NCBI GenBank assembly: GCA_004335835.1 | Contig: RWJK01001354.1 | Location: forward strand, 21,251-85,250 | DNA length: 64,000 nt | Direction of reading: 5' to 3' | Origin: Scenedesmus sp. ARA3 | Lineage: Eukaryota; Chlorophyta; Chlorophyceae; Sphaeropleales; Scenedesmaceae | Shown: one piece after another, positions 1 to 14,272 of the stretch | Layout: the number at the start of each line of letters is the position of its first letter | Position numbering within the stretch: position 1 is the first letter of the stretch | Program-made: the position numbers and the translations under genes | Notes under the pieces: model-generated | The model's database searches: none | Told to the model about the DNA's origin: nothing | Seen by the model: the letters and a program-made list of their open reading frames with translations, nothing else

Positions 1-1348
1 CCAAATGGAATGTGCGGTCAAGGCAAGCAGCACAGCGCACTGCAAACATGCACATTGCGTGCCGCTTGGTTCCAACAACAGACAGAAAACAACACGGTCA
101 AAGAGTGTGCTTGGCCAAAGCCTAGCTGCTGGTGCACGCCTGGCCGCTAGACAACGTCACTGCTGTGGCAGGCACGCAACTGCCAGCGCAAGCAACCACC
201 ATGTAAAGCTCAGCCATCCGAAGCTCACAAATTCACGGCAGCTGTCTACTGCGCGAGCTGAACCTGCCAAACCAACGGCGCCTGCAAAGTACAGCCAACT
301 GGCTGCGTCCAATGGACTTGCCAGAAACACTGCACTTGCAAGCTGGCACCGCAAGCGAAACCAAAGGGCATGCCGCATGTGGCTCAACCCTGTGTAGTGA
401 GTGTTGCAAAAGTGTGAGGCAGTCTTGCCCCAAAACACGAAAGCAAAGCTGCCCCTCAAACACGCCTGACTGCACCCAGCGCATCAACCCACTTTCACAG
501 AACAGCAAAAGCACTGGAACCTACGGCTTCCCCTGAGCAAACAACCACATGCATCACACCTGCCAAATAGGTGCGCGTTTTATTATCACGTAGTCTGAAT
601 GCAGAGTACGCATGCTGCAGCAGCGGCATTACAAATGCTGTCAGTGCGCTCTCATCCAGCCGAACCAAGGAACCCTCGCGCACAGCTTTGTCAGGTGAAC
701 ACGACCATCTCTGGCATGCTGCACCGCTGCCAGCATTCACACACTCAACTCTGCAACCAAACGCATCGCCGACAATCTCGCGATGCACTGCTTGTGCAAA
801 CAGAATGCTTGATTTCACCTTTTCTCGCCTCTGGCATGTGTCGGCACAGCGTGCTGAGGCAGCACACAGCTGGCGCGCAGCAGGCATACAAAGCAAATGC
901 GATGCAGCAACACCACAGAGCGACCCCATTCCCCTTCAACCCAGCAATTCCTAGTATACAGCTGGAGACGTACATTGCAGCCCCGTTAGCATGTAGGGCT
1001 CCATCCGACGCAATGCAGTCGCACAAATGAGCACATATAGTAGTACATGCGTGTGTCGCTGGTTCAACACACTTTGCCCAGACCCCTCACACCCTCTCCC
1101 CTCTCAAAGCAACCCTAAGCGCCTGGCCAGGTAGCACCAAGCCATGCACCCACGCTGCATTGCACTCCCTGTAAGAGCAGCCATCCACACAGGCATCTCC
1201 CCACCCTCCGCTACTCCCCTGCAGGATTGCACTGCAAGCAACCACGCGAGCACCCGATGTACTGACTTCCTAGTACTGCAGGATCCCTGCAGCAGGATCC
1301 TCACAGCTGCTGACCACCCCAGAGCCTCACCCACCCCACGTGCCAGCC
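1..1348. other. Intergenic region, no supported gene
   Basis: Open frames on both strands are short, overlap each other and match no family I recognise. The right end, next to the Ycf45-like stop at 1349, is presumably the 3' UTR of that gene. No TGTAA-type algal polyadenylation signal was identified with confidence. Confidence 0.5.
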
Positions 1349-4300
1349 TCAATACTTGGCGTTTGCGCGTGATGCTGCACGCTTCTTGCTCTTCTTGCTG
1401 CTGCCGCTGGCCGCCACTGCACTGCCGGGCCTAGCCCCATAGCCAAAGCCACCACTGGCCCTGGGCCGCAGCAGTCCAGCCTGGCCGCCCAGGTACTTCA
1501 TCGCAGCAAGCTCCTGCAGAGCCTCAGCCTCATTCAAACCCTTAAACCGCTCTAGCCAGTCCATGGGGTCCAGCTCGGCTACTGCAAGCGCGTCCTGCAA
1601 GCTGTAGTTGGAACCACTGCTGCTGCTGCTGCCGGTGCGCAGGACGCTTGCCACGAGGTCATCGATGCTTGAGGAGTTGGAATGGCTGCGCAGCTGTGCT
1701 GCTGCTGCTGCCGCCAGGGTGTCCTCTTCCTGGCTGGCGGTGTTGCTGCTGCTCCTGCTGCTGTCGTCGCTGTGCTGCGCCATCTGCGCAAGGATCTGCG
1801 CCTCAACTTGGTCGTATGCGCACTCCAGCATGGTCACCTCGCCATCCACTGGGTCACGCAGCCGCAGCTATGTGGGTGGATGCGGGTTGAGGCAGGGACA
1901 GCGGGCGAGTCAGCAGGTGCCAAGCAGCTTACACCGTCGCAGTGAGATGACCCAGCGCTGAAGCAATCACCTTGATACCCCATCCCACGCCATCATGCAC
2001 TGCATACACGTCGACACCATGCAAGCCATGTTACTGTACACCATGCACAAAGGCGCTTCAATAAGAAGTGACTGTATCTGAAACATATCTGAACAGGGAC
2101 AAGCTGCCGCCAACTTCGCTGCCGCCAACTCCACAGCCAGCCTCACCTGCACTTTGGGCACCTTGTTGACCAGCAGCGCATCCACACTCTCCGCAGTGTC
2201 GTGCGCCACCCACGCGCCCCTGTCGCGCATTTCGATCACAATCGGGAACGCCGGCGGGCCCTTGCGCTCCAGCACGCTCTTCTGCGTGCCCCTGCTGCGC
2301 GCCTCCTCATCGCCTAACGTAACAGATGACACGCCTCCCACCAGATCCGTGAGCGTGGGGTTCTTGATGAGGTTCTCCAGGAAGCAGCCGTGCGCAGTCC
2401 CGATGAGCACCACGCCGCGCTCTGCAATTGTCCTGCAAGCAGTGGCTTCGGCTTCTGTGCCAATCTCGTCCACGATGACCACCTGCGGCATGTGGTTCTC
2501 AACTGCCTCGATCTGCGGATGAGGAGGGCAGGAGGGAGGCGAAAGGCGGGGTGCGGCGCACAGCAGGCAAGGAGGTGTCAGAGCTGGAAGGAGGGACACG
2601 CTGGCTGTCCCCAGCAGAACAGCAGGAGGTGCAACACACTGTGTTCCGCCGTGAGGGCAGGTTTGTAGACACAGATCCAGGCCTGAAGAACCGCCATTGC
2701 AGGCAACAGCCCCTGCAGGTACTCGACAACAAATGATGGTGCTGTTTGGAGGCATCCTGTGCGCAGAACAGGCTGCAGGTCCCCTGACGCTGGCAATTCA
2801 AAAAGCAACAAGCGTACACAGCGCGTGGCTGCACTCACCATGACGTGGTGCTGCTTGGAGGCATCTGCAACCTGCATACGCCTCGCGCCACCAATGGCGT
2901 GATGAGGCACATCGCCATCGCCGCCAATCTCGTTTGACGTGTCGACGATCACGACGCGCTTGCGCAGCTCATCTGACAGCGTACGCGCAATCTCGCGGAT
3001 TGCGGTGGTCTTGCCCACACCCGGGCGGCCCAGGAACAGGATGGGCAGGTTGGCTGCGGGGCAGAGTGACAGGCACGGCGGCAGCAGCAGCGAGAAGGCA
3101 GATTTAATAGGATATGTGGGGCAGCAGTGGCTGCACATGCACATGGCGTTGCTGAATCAGCAGTGGAGCGCATGTGCTGACCTTCAAGGTGTGGGTGCTG
3201 CCTTGCCAGATAATGAGCTGCAGGAGTTCAAAGCATATGTGATGCAGGCAGCCCAGCCGTGCACACTGCCTGCCACGCCTGCCACACTGGCAACAGCTTG
3301 TGGCCTTTCCTGCAACACATGTTTGTGTAGGTGTACCTCATCCCCCTAACCCTCCAGGATGTCATTGATCATGTTTACATGGCCAGACAGCATGCGACCA
3401 ATCCTGCAACACATCCTGGTGTACCGCATCCCCCTCACCTTCCAGGATGTCATTGATCATGTCAACGTGGCCAGACACAGCGCGGCCCACGCGGCAGGTC
3501 AGCCCCACCACGGCACCCTTGCGGCTGCGCAGCGCGGAGATGCGGTGCAGCGTGCCGGCAATGCCTGCGCGGTTGTCGCTGCCAAAGGGGGCAACCGCTG
3601 CTGCAGCAGCATCCAGCTCCTCGCGAGTGACCTGCAGGGTGCAGTGCAATGTAAATGTTTAGGCAGCAATAGCATGAGGCAGCAGCACACAGGGGTGCGG
3701 AGCAATGCACGTGCCCTGGCGTGTTCTGCGCAGCACATGGCAGACTGAGGGGCGCTGTATGACTTGCCGCTTGAATAGGTGTGAACTCTAGGTGCAGCTG
3801 AGCATGTCATCCTGTCGGCATGCACATCAGCAAGCAAGCACACAGAGGGGAATGGCATGCACGTCACGTCACCCATGTGTGCATATACATACACACGGAT
3901 TGGTCACAATGCAACACAGCAGCAGCGCTCACCGGCTCCTCCCGCAGCAGCTCTGCCGTGGAGCCCTGGAAGCGTGCCTCTGGCCGCCGTCCCAGGTCCA
4001 GCACCACCTGCAGCACAGCAGCATACAGGCAGGCGGCAACGGCAGCAGGGGAGTCAGCAGGACATACGCCGCACTCAAGTGATGCAGTATTCCTGCAAAC
4101 GTTCTGAATTTGAGCCAAGTGGTGTGTTTCTGTTCCGGTGAAAAAATGAAGTGAAACGTAGCATGGACTGGCTGCCAATTGGTGGCAAAAAGACATGCGC
4201 AAGCTTCACATACTTTGCCGTCTTGTGCAATGAGACTAGGGAGGTTTGTTGTGCATGCAAGCTGCTGTGGACCACTCACCTCGATCAGGGCAGAGCGCTG

Positions 4301-4938
4301 CGGGTGGCTGATGAGGGACTCGCCAAGGCCAGCTGGCAGCACGCCAAGCAGCTGGTCCAGGTCATCCTGCACAACCATCTGCTGAGGCTGCAGCTGCTCG
4401 GGCTCCTCCTGGGGCTGAGGGCCTGCAGGCACAAGCGCATGTGAGCCAGGTCAGGGTTTTTGAACATTTGAAATACGCAGGGGAAACCCCACCCAAATGT
4501 TAGCCAAGCGCTTCAACACGACCAAGGCAGTAGACTCGACTGATTAAGCATCATAATGTGTTCAGCTGCTGCCTGGTGTGCTGGTGCCATCCTGTTTGCT
4601 GCTGCCATCAGGAGCAAGCTAGGGCTTCCCCCCAGGAAAGTTGACCTCCGTAACAACGGGCATTTACACTGCAATTGAGTGTGATTTTGGTGTGAATAAT
4701 GGATTCTTTTCCACAAACACCGCGTGGACGTGATTGAAACGTTGTTGATCTTCCCAGCAGGATCCCGCGCTACTGTTGTTACCCGCTTGCCTGCAAGGAG
4801 ACTCTCGACAGCAACGTAGCTCACGCAGCAGCTTTGGCTGTGACGTTGCTTGTTAAGTGTTTTGGGCAGTGGCTGGGGCCCACAGGGCCTGGACACGCTC
4901 CAGCCTTGCCTGGCGTGGCGCTGACAAGGCGTTTGCAT
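1349..4938 (-). CDS. Ycf45/SPD1-type P-loop ATPase, plastid-targeted
   Basis: Exons on the minus strand are 4791-4938, 4280-4422, 3933-4007, 3439-3631, 2839-3053, 2147-2512 and 1349-1867, giving about 552 aa with every junction in phase. The N-terminus is Arg/Ser-rich like a transit peptide. A Walker A motif (GRPGVGKTT) is followed by [12 protein letters not shown], a [12 protein letters not shown] segment and a Walker B-like [13 protein letters not shown], the signature of the Ycf45/SpoIIIAA-related family (cyanobacterial Ycf45; Arabidopsis SPD1 is needed for plastid development). The C-terminus is a Ser/Ala-rich tail with a basic end. I see no obvious R3H domain. The first intron uses a GC donor, and two introns carry duplicated exon ends (see findings). 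Family assignment is strong; substrate and exact role are unknown. A start at 4956 is also possible. Confidence 0.88.
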
Positions 4939-5726
4939 CCTGCAACACAGGATCAAGCAACGTTAACGCACTTCAAATGCTTACAAGAGCGGCACGACAG
5001 CATGCATCGCCTGCATTTCGCTGCTGAGATCAGCACTTTGAGCCTTGACAAACTGCCTGAGCTCAAGACTGTCTTGAAGTCGTTTGCGCACCTTGTGCTG
5101 CTACCTAGAAGCGTTGTTACCCTCATGTTATGCTGTTGAGCCTGTTTAGCTGTTCAAAAAGCTTTCTTGCTGGAAGCTCTCACGCGCAGTGTGGGTGTTT
5201 GCTTGCACTGGCTCTAGCAGCGTACTTTTCTAGTGCAAGTCTAGTCAACGAATTGCGTCAAACAAAATAGGCATCCTAGGGCACGATGCCCCACATATTC
5301 CCATATCACATGCCGATGACCAAAAGTGACTACCACCACGGCAAGGGTTTCTCTGTGCATGTTTGCGATCGAATCAGCCTAATACTACGTTGCGTGCTCT
5401 CTTGAAGAGTCATACGAGACAGCAGCAGTAGCAACAACAGCAGTAGCAGCTGTAGCAGTAGCAACAGCAGCAGCAGCGACAGCAGCAGCGGAACGCCAGA
5501 CATAAACTGCACAATGCACTGTCCCAAGCAAATCTCCAATGCTAACACTGCTCACATAGGCTCTGCTGCTATCATCAGGTGAACTGCAGCATGCAGTGCT
5601 CATGGCCTTTGTTGCATTGGCCAGCAACCAGGACCTTAGATGGCTGAATCTCAGCTACATCGTCATACTACAGCCGGCTGTACAAGCGATGGCGAATGAT
5701 ACTTAACCCGTCCTGTTGACATGCAG
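4939..5726. other. Divergent intergenic region, likely with the hidden first exon of the isomerase gene
   Basis: This lies between the minus-strand Ycf45-like gene and the plus-strand isomerase gene, so it should hold both promoters. It contains a CAG/GCA-rich stretch near 5421-5490. The isomerase gene needs a 5' exon here that ends in phase 2, because its first recognisable exon opens at a splice acceptor (catgcag before 5727) with no in-frame ATG. I could not pick that exon out. Confidence 0.4.
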
Positions 5727-6911
5727 GCCCCGGGTTCGTAGCCGCACAGGAGTATGCTGTACCGCCAGCCAGCAGCAAGTGCTTGTGAAGGCAAGTGCTG
5801 CGCTGCCAAAAGCACACCAGCAGTAGTTGACTATCACATGCATACAAGAGCAATGCACATTGTGTCTGGCAGCAGCTTTGTTATTGGTGTGCAGTTGCAA
5901 TGCACGGTCTGTGGTGTACAGTCTGAAGCATGGTTGGGTGGTGCTCCGGCTGCTGCTGCTGCTGCTCCTGCTCCTGCTGCAGGTCTGTGGTGTCACCACC
6001 GCGGAGGATGCACAATATGCAGCTCAGCAAGGAGCCAATCTCATAGGTGGGGTGCTTATAGAGCCTCTTCAAACATTACCCCAAAGGGTGTGCAGTGGTG
6101 CCAGCAACTGTGGCAGTTGGCAATTGCATCTCCATTCTTTGGTACCCCATTTCATTGCTTACAACCCGCCGCATTTCTCCGCCAACCTGCGCCCACCCTG
6201 CTGCCCCAAACCACCCCCAGGCATGATCATGTGGCCCAAGGCCAAGCGCGCTGTCAGCGACGACACAGCAGCAGCCATCGCAGCAGCAGCCAAGCAGCAC
6301 GGCGCACAGGCTGTGGGTGTGTTTGTGGATGAGGATGCAGCCACCATCAGCAGGCGCTGCAGGGCTGCGGGCATACCCATCGCGCAGCTGCATGGAGATG
6401 CCAGCAGGGCAGCCGTCAACCAGGTGCCTGCAGACCTGCAGGTGAGCCCGCAGCGGCATCAAGCAGCCAATTGGGCCATGTAATGTTGCATGACCACACT
6501 GCTGCAGAAGAGCTGTACCATGCAGTTTTGTGGCGATAACAGCAGCAGTGGCAGCAGTGCAGAAAAGGCAAGCGCCGCACCTGCAGCTGCAGCGTTGTAA
6601 TCGACTTACGCCGGCGCTGCAGCTGCTGCAGTAGCAGCACAGATCGCACACACTACCCCGGTCGCGCAGCTTCTGCTGCAACTGCTGCAACGGCTGCGGT
6701 GCTGCCCGCCTTTGACGCATGTGCTACAAGCACTGTTTCAGCCACAGCGGCGCTCTTCACCTGTGCTCTTTTCACTGCTTTGCACTGCAGGTGGTGTATG
6801 TGCTGCAAGCCAACGACGCGGGCCAGATTGTGACGCCGCTGCCGGGCGCTGGCGCTGGCCAGCAGCTGCAGCGCAGCATAGAGTGGCTGCTGGTGGACGG
6901 CATGACGGTGC

Positions 6912-6959
<48 letters not shown>

Positions 6960-7831
6960 GCAGCGGCAGCGGCAGCATTGAAACATGGGCGAACCCTGCG
7001 TCCAGCGTTCAAGTGCAGCTGTTCTCCTGGCGCAGCAGCAGCGCCAGCAGCAGCATACACCAGTGGCAGCAGGTAGCAACACCAAGCAGCACAACATGCT
7101 GTACTAATGCGGCAGCCTGTCACAGCATGACCCACGTGCAGCAGCCTCCTGGGGGACGGCATGACGGTGCGCAGCAGCAGCGCCAGCAGCAGCATAAAGA
7201 CATGCGTGAACCTTGCTTCCAGCTTTGCAGTGCAGCTGTGCTTCTGGCGCAGCAGCAGCGCTAGCAGCAGCATGCACCACTGGCAGCAGATGGCACCACA
7301 CAGCAGCACACCACACTGTGTTGAGGCAGCACAGGCTGTTACAGCATGGGCCAACCTGTGGCAGCCCGCTGCTCAGCAAAGCAGCTGTGTGTGCCTGCCT
7401 GCACAGACGGCAGACAGGCACGCCTGTCTACTGCTAGTTCAATCAGCAGCATGCAGCTATGCACATTCAGCAGACAGGCACGCCTGCTTACCTCTTGTCC
7501 AAACAGCAGCATGCAGCTGTATGCATCGGCAGCGGCTCACTGCATGTTGTGTGTGTCTTGCCTGTCTCGTTCTGTTCTGTGCCTGCAGGGTGGCTCAGGC
7601 AAGAGCTTTGACTGGAGCAACTTGCAGGTGCCGGCTGGCCTGGCCGGCAAAGGCTGGCTGCTGGCTGGCGGCCTCAACCCGGGCAATGTGTCGCAGGCAG
7701 TCGCAACAGCACATCCCACTGCAGTGGACGTGTCCAGCGGCGTGTGTGGGCCAGATGGGCTGGCAAAGGACCACAGCAAAGTGGCTGCATTCATAGCTGG
7801 CGCCAAGCAAGCAGCGGCTGCGGCGCAGTGA
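5727..7831 (+). CDS. Phosphoribosylanthranilate isomerase (5' exon not found)
   Basis: Exons are 5727-5790, 5983-6046, 6221-6441, 6791-6907 and 7589-7831, all in phase. The product is the tryptophan-pathway isomerase that converts phosphoribosylanthranilate to CdRP, in the plastid in plants and algae. The diagnostic segments are VLVKVCGVTTAEDA (catalytic Cys at the end of strand 1), ANLIGMIMWPKAKRAV, VGVFVDE, QLHGD, LLVDGMTGGSGKSFDW (catalytic Asp and phosphate loop), LAGGLNPGNV and VDVSSGVCGPDGLAKD. The first intron (5791-5982) is GC-AG, with donor AAG/GCAAGT. Intron 6908-7588 starts with a long CAG run and contains an imperfect copy of the preceding exon end. The N-terminal exon, which should carry the transit peptide, is missing from this model. 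Confidence 0.93.
6908..7588 (+). repeat. Intron with CAG run and tandem copy of the upstream exon-intron junction
   Basis: Directly after the donor lies a CAG run (about 6914-6958) that grades into CGG/CAG. The segment starting at 6896 (exon end, donor and about 200 bases of intron) recurs at 7155 with substitutions and a shorter CAG run. Shared landmarks are gacggcatgacggtgcgc, a CAG block, a gtgaacc/gcgaacc block, and a cagctgt-ctggcgcagcagcagcgc block. Confidence 0.85.
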
Positions 7832-9407
7832 CAACAGCAGCGAGCAGCGCTGTCTGTACTGCAAGGTGTGGGGTGGCATGTGCACATGAGAGGAGCAGCA
7901 GCAGCCGTGCTGCATGTGAAAGCTGCAGTAGTAGCCGTGCGATGCTGCAGCTTGCATGCAGCTGGCTATCGCAGTGGCTGCAGGCTGGAGTGACGCTGTA
8001 GCTGCCATGCGATCTCAGCTCGTGATGACCTGCATTAGAACTTTGCGGCATTGGCAAACACTCTCAGGTGCCTGTATGAGGACGAATGTTGCCCGAAGAT
8101 GTGCTGTGGGCACAGCAGGCAATGTGCTGCTGCCACAGCGGCCAATGCTCTTGAGTGGCCTTCCTGGCTGTGTGCCCTTGCTAGATGCCAGTGTTACGCT
8201 GGTCAATGCAGAAGGCACCTTCTTGTTTGGGCAGTACCCTGAATGTGGAGTTTGAGCAGTACCTGAATCTCGCTGCATGTATGTCAGCCGTGTTGTGCAC
8301 TTCCGGCTCAGCCGGATGCATCATATGGGCCATATGGATTGTCTTACAACTGGCGTGATGTTTGTGTGCTGAGAAGCGGCGTGATGGCAGTGTGGGGATG
8401 GTCCCTGGCAGCAGCTGCTGCAGCATTTGTCAGGGAGCACCAACCCAGCATGGCGTACTTGATGGCGGCATCCATATCTGCTTGATGAACAGGTCACGGC
8501 CAATTGCATCGTAGGGCATAACCAAACTTCGCTTTCTCAGTGGCAATCACGTGCCAAAACGGTTTTCACAGCCGCTGTCATCAGTGACTGATTACTACAG
8601 CTAGAGCCAGCAATGTGGTGCCCCGTATCGTCGGTGCAGCGGTTATCACCTGGTTGGCATCATTCCAATCCAATCAAAATTTATCATCAGATGTACATCG
8701 ACCTCAATCCCCCGTCTGTGGCAAACTGGCGCAGTGGAATATTTGCTGCTACCCCGCACTTCCTGGTCAATGGACAATAGGCGAAGGAGTACCGGGTACA
8801 GCTGTTCATACTGGTAAGTACAATACGAGTAAAGTTCTATTATTTTTGATTGCAGCAAATGCAGCACGACTGACACAACTTGGCTGTGATAATCCTGCCT
8901 GCCATCAAAATATGCTGCCTTGATACCCGTACTCAGCACATCAAATAACTGAAAGTAGAAAACTTTTCAAGGGGTCTTAGATGCCTTTGCGGTCGAATTT
9001 TCGGAAGTTGCGTAAACGGATGGTTCTACTTTGTTACCCAGCAAGCGCTTTGATAACTTGATAGGTCCCTTGCCTGCTATCACGCGTGCTATCCACTCTC
9101 AGCAACCGTGCAGTTTAAAGCCATCCTTTTGTCCCTCAGCTTGTATAATTGCTCTATAGACTGGACCATACGGTAGGCAAGCAAGTAGATACCGCAGTGG
9201 TGGCCAACAAGTTCTGCTGTAAAGTCACTCATCAAACTCTTTTGCGGGTTTTGCAGGGAAAGAGTAGCGCTGCGCTTCCCCCGCAACACGTGCCACCCAC
9301 CACGCCGTGGACCGGGAACTCTCCCTGACGCGGCTTGCCTGGGCAAGTTCAGGCTACACCAACACGTGTACCATCCTCAAATAACACTAACAGAGTTCGT
9401 CTCTCGA
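7832..9407. other. Intergenic region, partly AT-richer
   Basis: The left part is presumably the 3' UTR of the isomerase gene. From about 8500 to 9300 the base composition is visibly richer in A/T than the neighbouring genes. Open frames are short and without family motifs. The right end should contain the promoter or 5' UTR of the Gln-rich gene. Confidence 0.45.
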
Positions 9408-9653
9408 ATGAGTCGGCAGCTGCAGCAGCAGGCGGCAATTCAACAGCAGGTGCAGCATGGCCGCGACATGCTGTGCGACTGGCTGGATGGAATCCTCGAC
9501 GGTGACGACGACGTAGTCTCATGTGACGTCAGCATAGACTTTATGCAAGATGTCCTGCTGGGAGCAGACTGCGGCAGTGGCCGTTCCAGCAGCACTGCAG
9601 TACAACACCAGGCTATTGCTGGGACGCATGCGGGTGCTGCGCAGCACCTACAG

Positions 9654-9685
<32 letters not shown>

Positions 9686-9835
9686 TGCCTGCAGCAACAG
9701 TCGCCGCACTACAGAGCAGATCTCACCACTGCTACTTCCGCCTGTGGGCAGCGCAGGCACACCAGCAGATATTTTTGAGGCGTTCGATGCCTTCGTGGAG
9801 TTACAACTTGCGCGCGGCGGCTGCCAGCTCAGCAC

Positions 9836-9870
<35 letters not shown>

Positions 9871-10582
9871 TCGCCTACACCAGCGGCAATGCCGTTGCTG
9901 ATGAGCTGCTGCGGCTTGACAGCCTGGGCTCCTGGAATAGCAACAGCAGCAGCAGCAGCAGCATGTTCATGTCCAACACACGTGGCGATGCAGCAGCAGG
10001 CGCAGCATATGCTACGCCCCCGCTCACTGCTGCACAGCCACAGCAACAGAGCAGCGAGTTGGTCCGGCAGGCGCATACGCAGATGGAACAGCAGGAGCTG
10101 TTTGATCAGCTTTGTGAAGGGCTGCTGGCTCCTTGGCTTGAGCAGGAGCCTCTGCTGGGCCCGCAGCCTGGGGCTGACTACGCTGCAGCTGCTGCTGACT
10201 ACGCTGCAGCAGCTGCTGCAGCTGCTGCTGCTGCTGCTGCTGCCACTCCTGCTGCTGTAACACCTGCGCCTGCAAGTGCCACTGCCACGCCAAGCTGCAG
10301 CTCAACCAGCACTTGCAGCAACGGCGGCTGCCCTGCCTGTGGCGGGGCATGCAGTGCTGGCTGCAGCAGCGCACTCAACATGCTGCGCAGCACTCCTGTC
10401 GCTCCACACCAACAGATGCTGCCGGCAGAGCAGTACAGCCGCGTGGTGCAGCAGTGGCAGGACACTGTGCAGCTGCACTCCCAGCAGCTCATGCAGCAGT
10501 GGCAGCAGCAGCAGAGGCAGCAGCACCTGGAGCAACACCATCGGCTAGCTCTGCAGGAGCAGCTGCACAGGCAGCAGGCCTT

Positions 10583-10614
<32 letters not shown>

Positions 10615-11443
10615 TGCAGCGCCAGGGCAGCGGCCAGCTCGTTGGGCAGGCCAAGGGTCAGTTGCAGCGCCAGGGCAGCAGCGCCGTACCGCTGCGCGGC
10701 AGCAGCCAGGGTGGCAGCCAGCTGCAGCGGCAGGGCAGCGGCCAGGCCGGCAGCCAGGTGTTTGCGCGGCGCCGCGCCTTCAACCCCCTGACACCCAACA
10801 AGCTGCTGAAGATCAAGGCGCAGAGCAAGGTGGGGGCTGCTGCTGCGTGCTTGCTGCTGTCGGTTGCATGCGCATGATGGGGCAGCTTGCTCTTGTTTGG
10901 CGGTGCAGTGCTGGTGGTGTGATCAAACTAGCTGAATGCTGGTAGCATTGCAATGGCCAAGAGATGCAAGCAGGCAACATAGCAACGGTCGAGGTGGTTA
11001 CTAGACGTGATGTGCACTGTACAGTCAGCTGCACGATGCCTCTGTGCCGACAGCCGCTTGCTGAATGAGCCAGTGACAGTTCACACACCTGCGCTTACCA
11101 GAAGCAGCAGCAGGCCAGGCTGCATTGCCTCTTGCTAAACAACACAGCTGCTTGAAAACCTGCTATATAACGTCTTTTTTGCATCGCCCGTGCCTGCTGC
11201 TTCTCGCAGGTGAACCGTGCCATCCTGGCACTCAAGGTGCAGGAGCAGCAGCTGATTGCTGTCCAGAAGCAGGGCTGGACTTGCAGCGGCAGGCGCGCAC
11301 AAACAGCCGCACCCGCTAAACAGCTGCAGCACAACAGGCTGCGACTGCAGGGCCCAAACTCAAACCACGGCAGCTTGCTGCAGGGTGCGGCAACACCTAG
11401 GCCTGCTGGCCTGCTGCAGCTGCAGCAGCAGTACGGCCAGTGA
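9408..11443 (+). CDS. Gln/Ser/Ala-rich orphan protein
   Basis: Two exons (9408-10829 and 11210-11443) join in phase and give about 551 aa; the ATG at 9408 is the first in frame. Short acidic/hydrophobic patches (DWLDGILDGDDDVV, IDFMQDVLLG, DIFEAFDAFVELQ) sit among poly-Ser, poly-Gln and poly-Ala tracts in the first 300 residues. A Cys-rich patch (CPACGGACSAGCSS) follows near residue 310. Near residues 400-455 the LQRQGS hexapeptide occurs three times. The end of exon 1 is basic (RRRAFNPLTPNKLLKIKAQSK) and continues into a helical VNRAILALKVQEQQLIAVQKQ segment, which suggests an amphipathic or coiled-coil C-terminal region. The composition resembles transcriptional regulators, but I see no DNA-binding domain and assign no function. 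Confidence 0.65.

Positions 11444-14272
<2,829 letters not shown>

Noticed and set aside
2390..2736. Plus-strand frames opposite the Ycf45 ATPase exons
   Set aside because: They are antisense shadows of the exon carrying [12 protein letters not shown] and of the adjacent intron.
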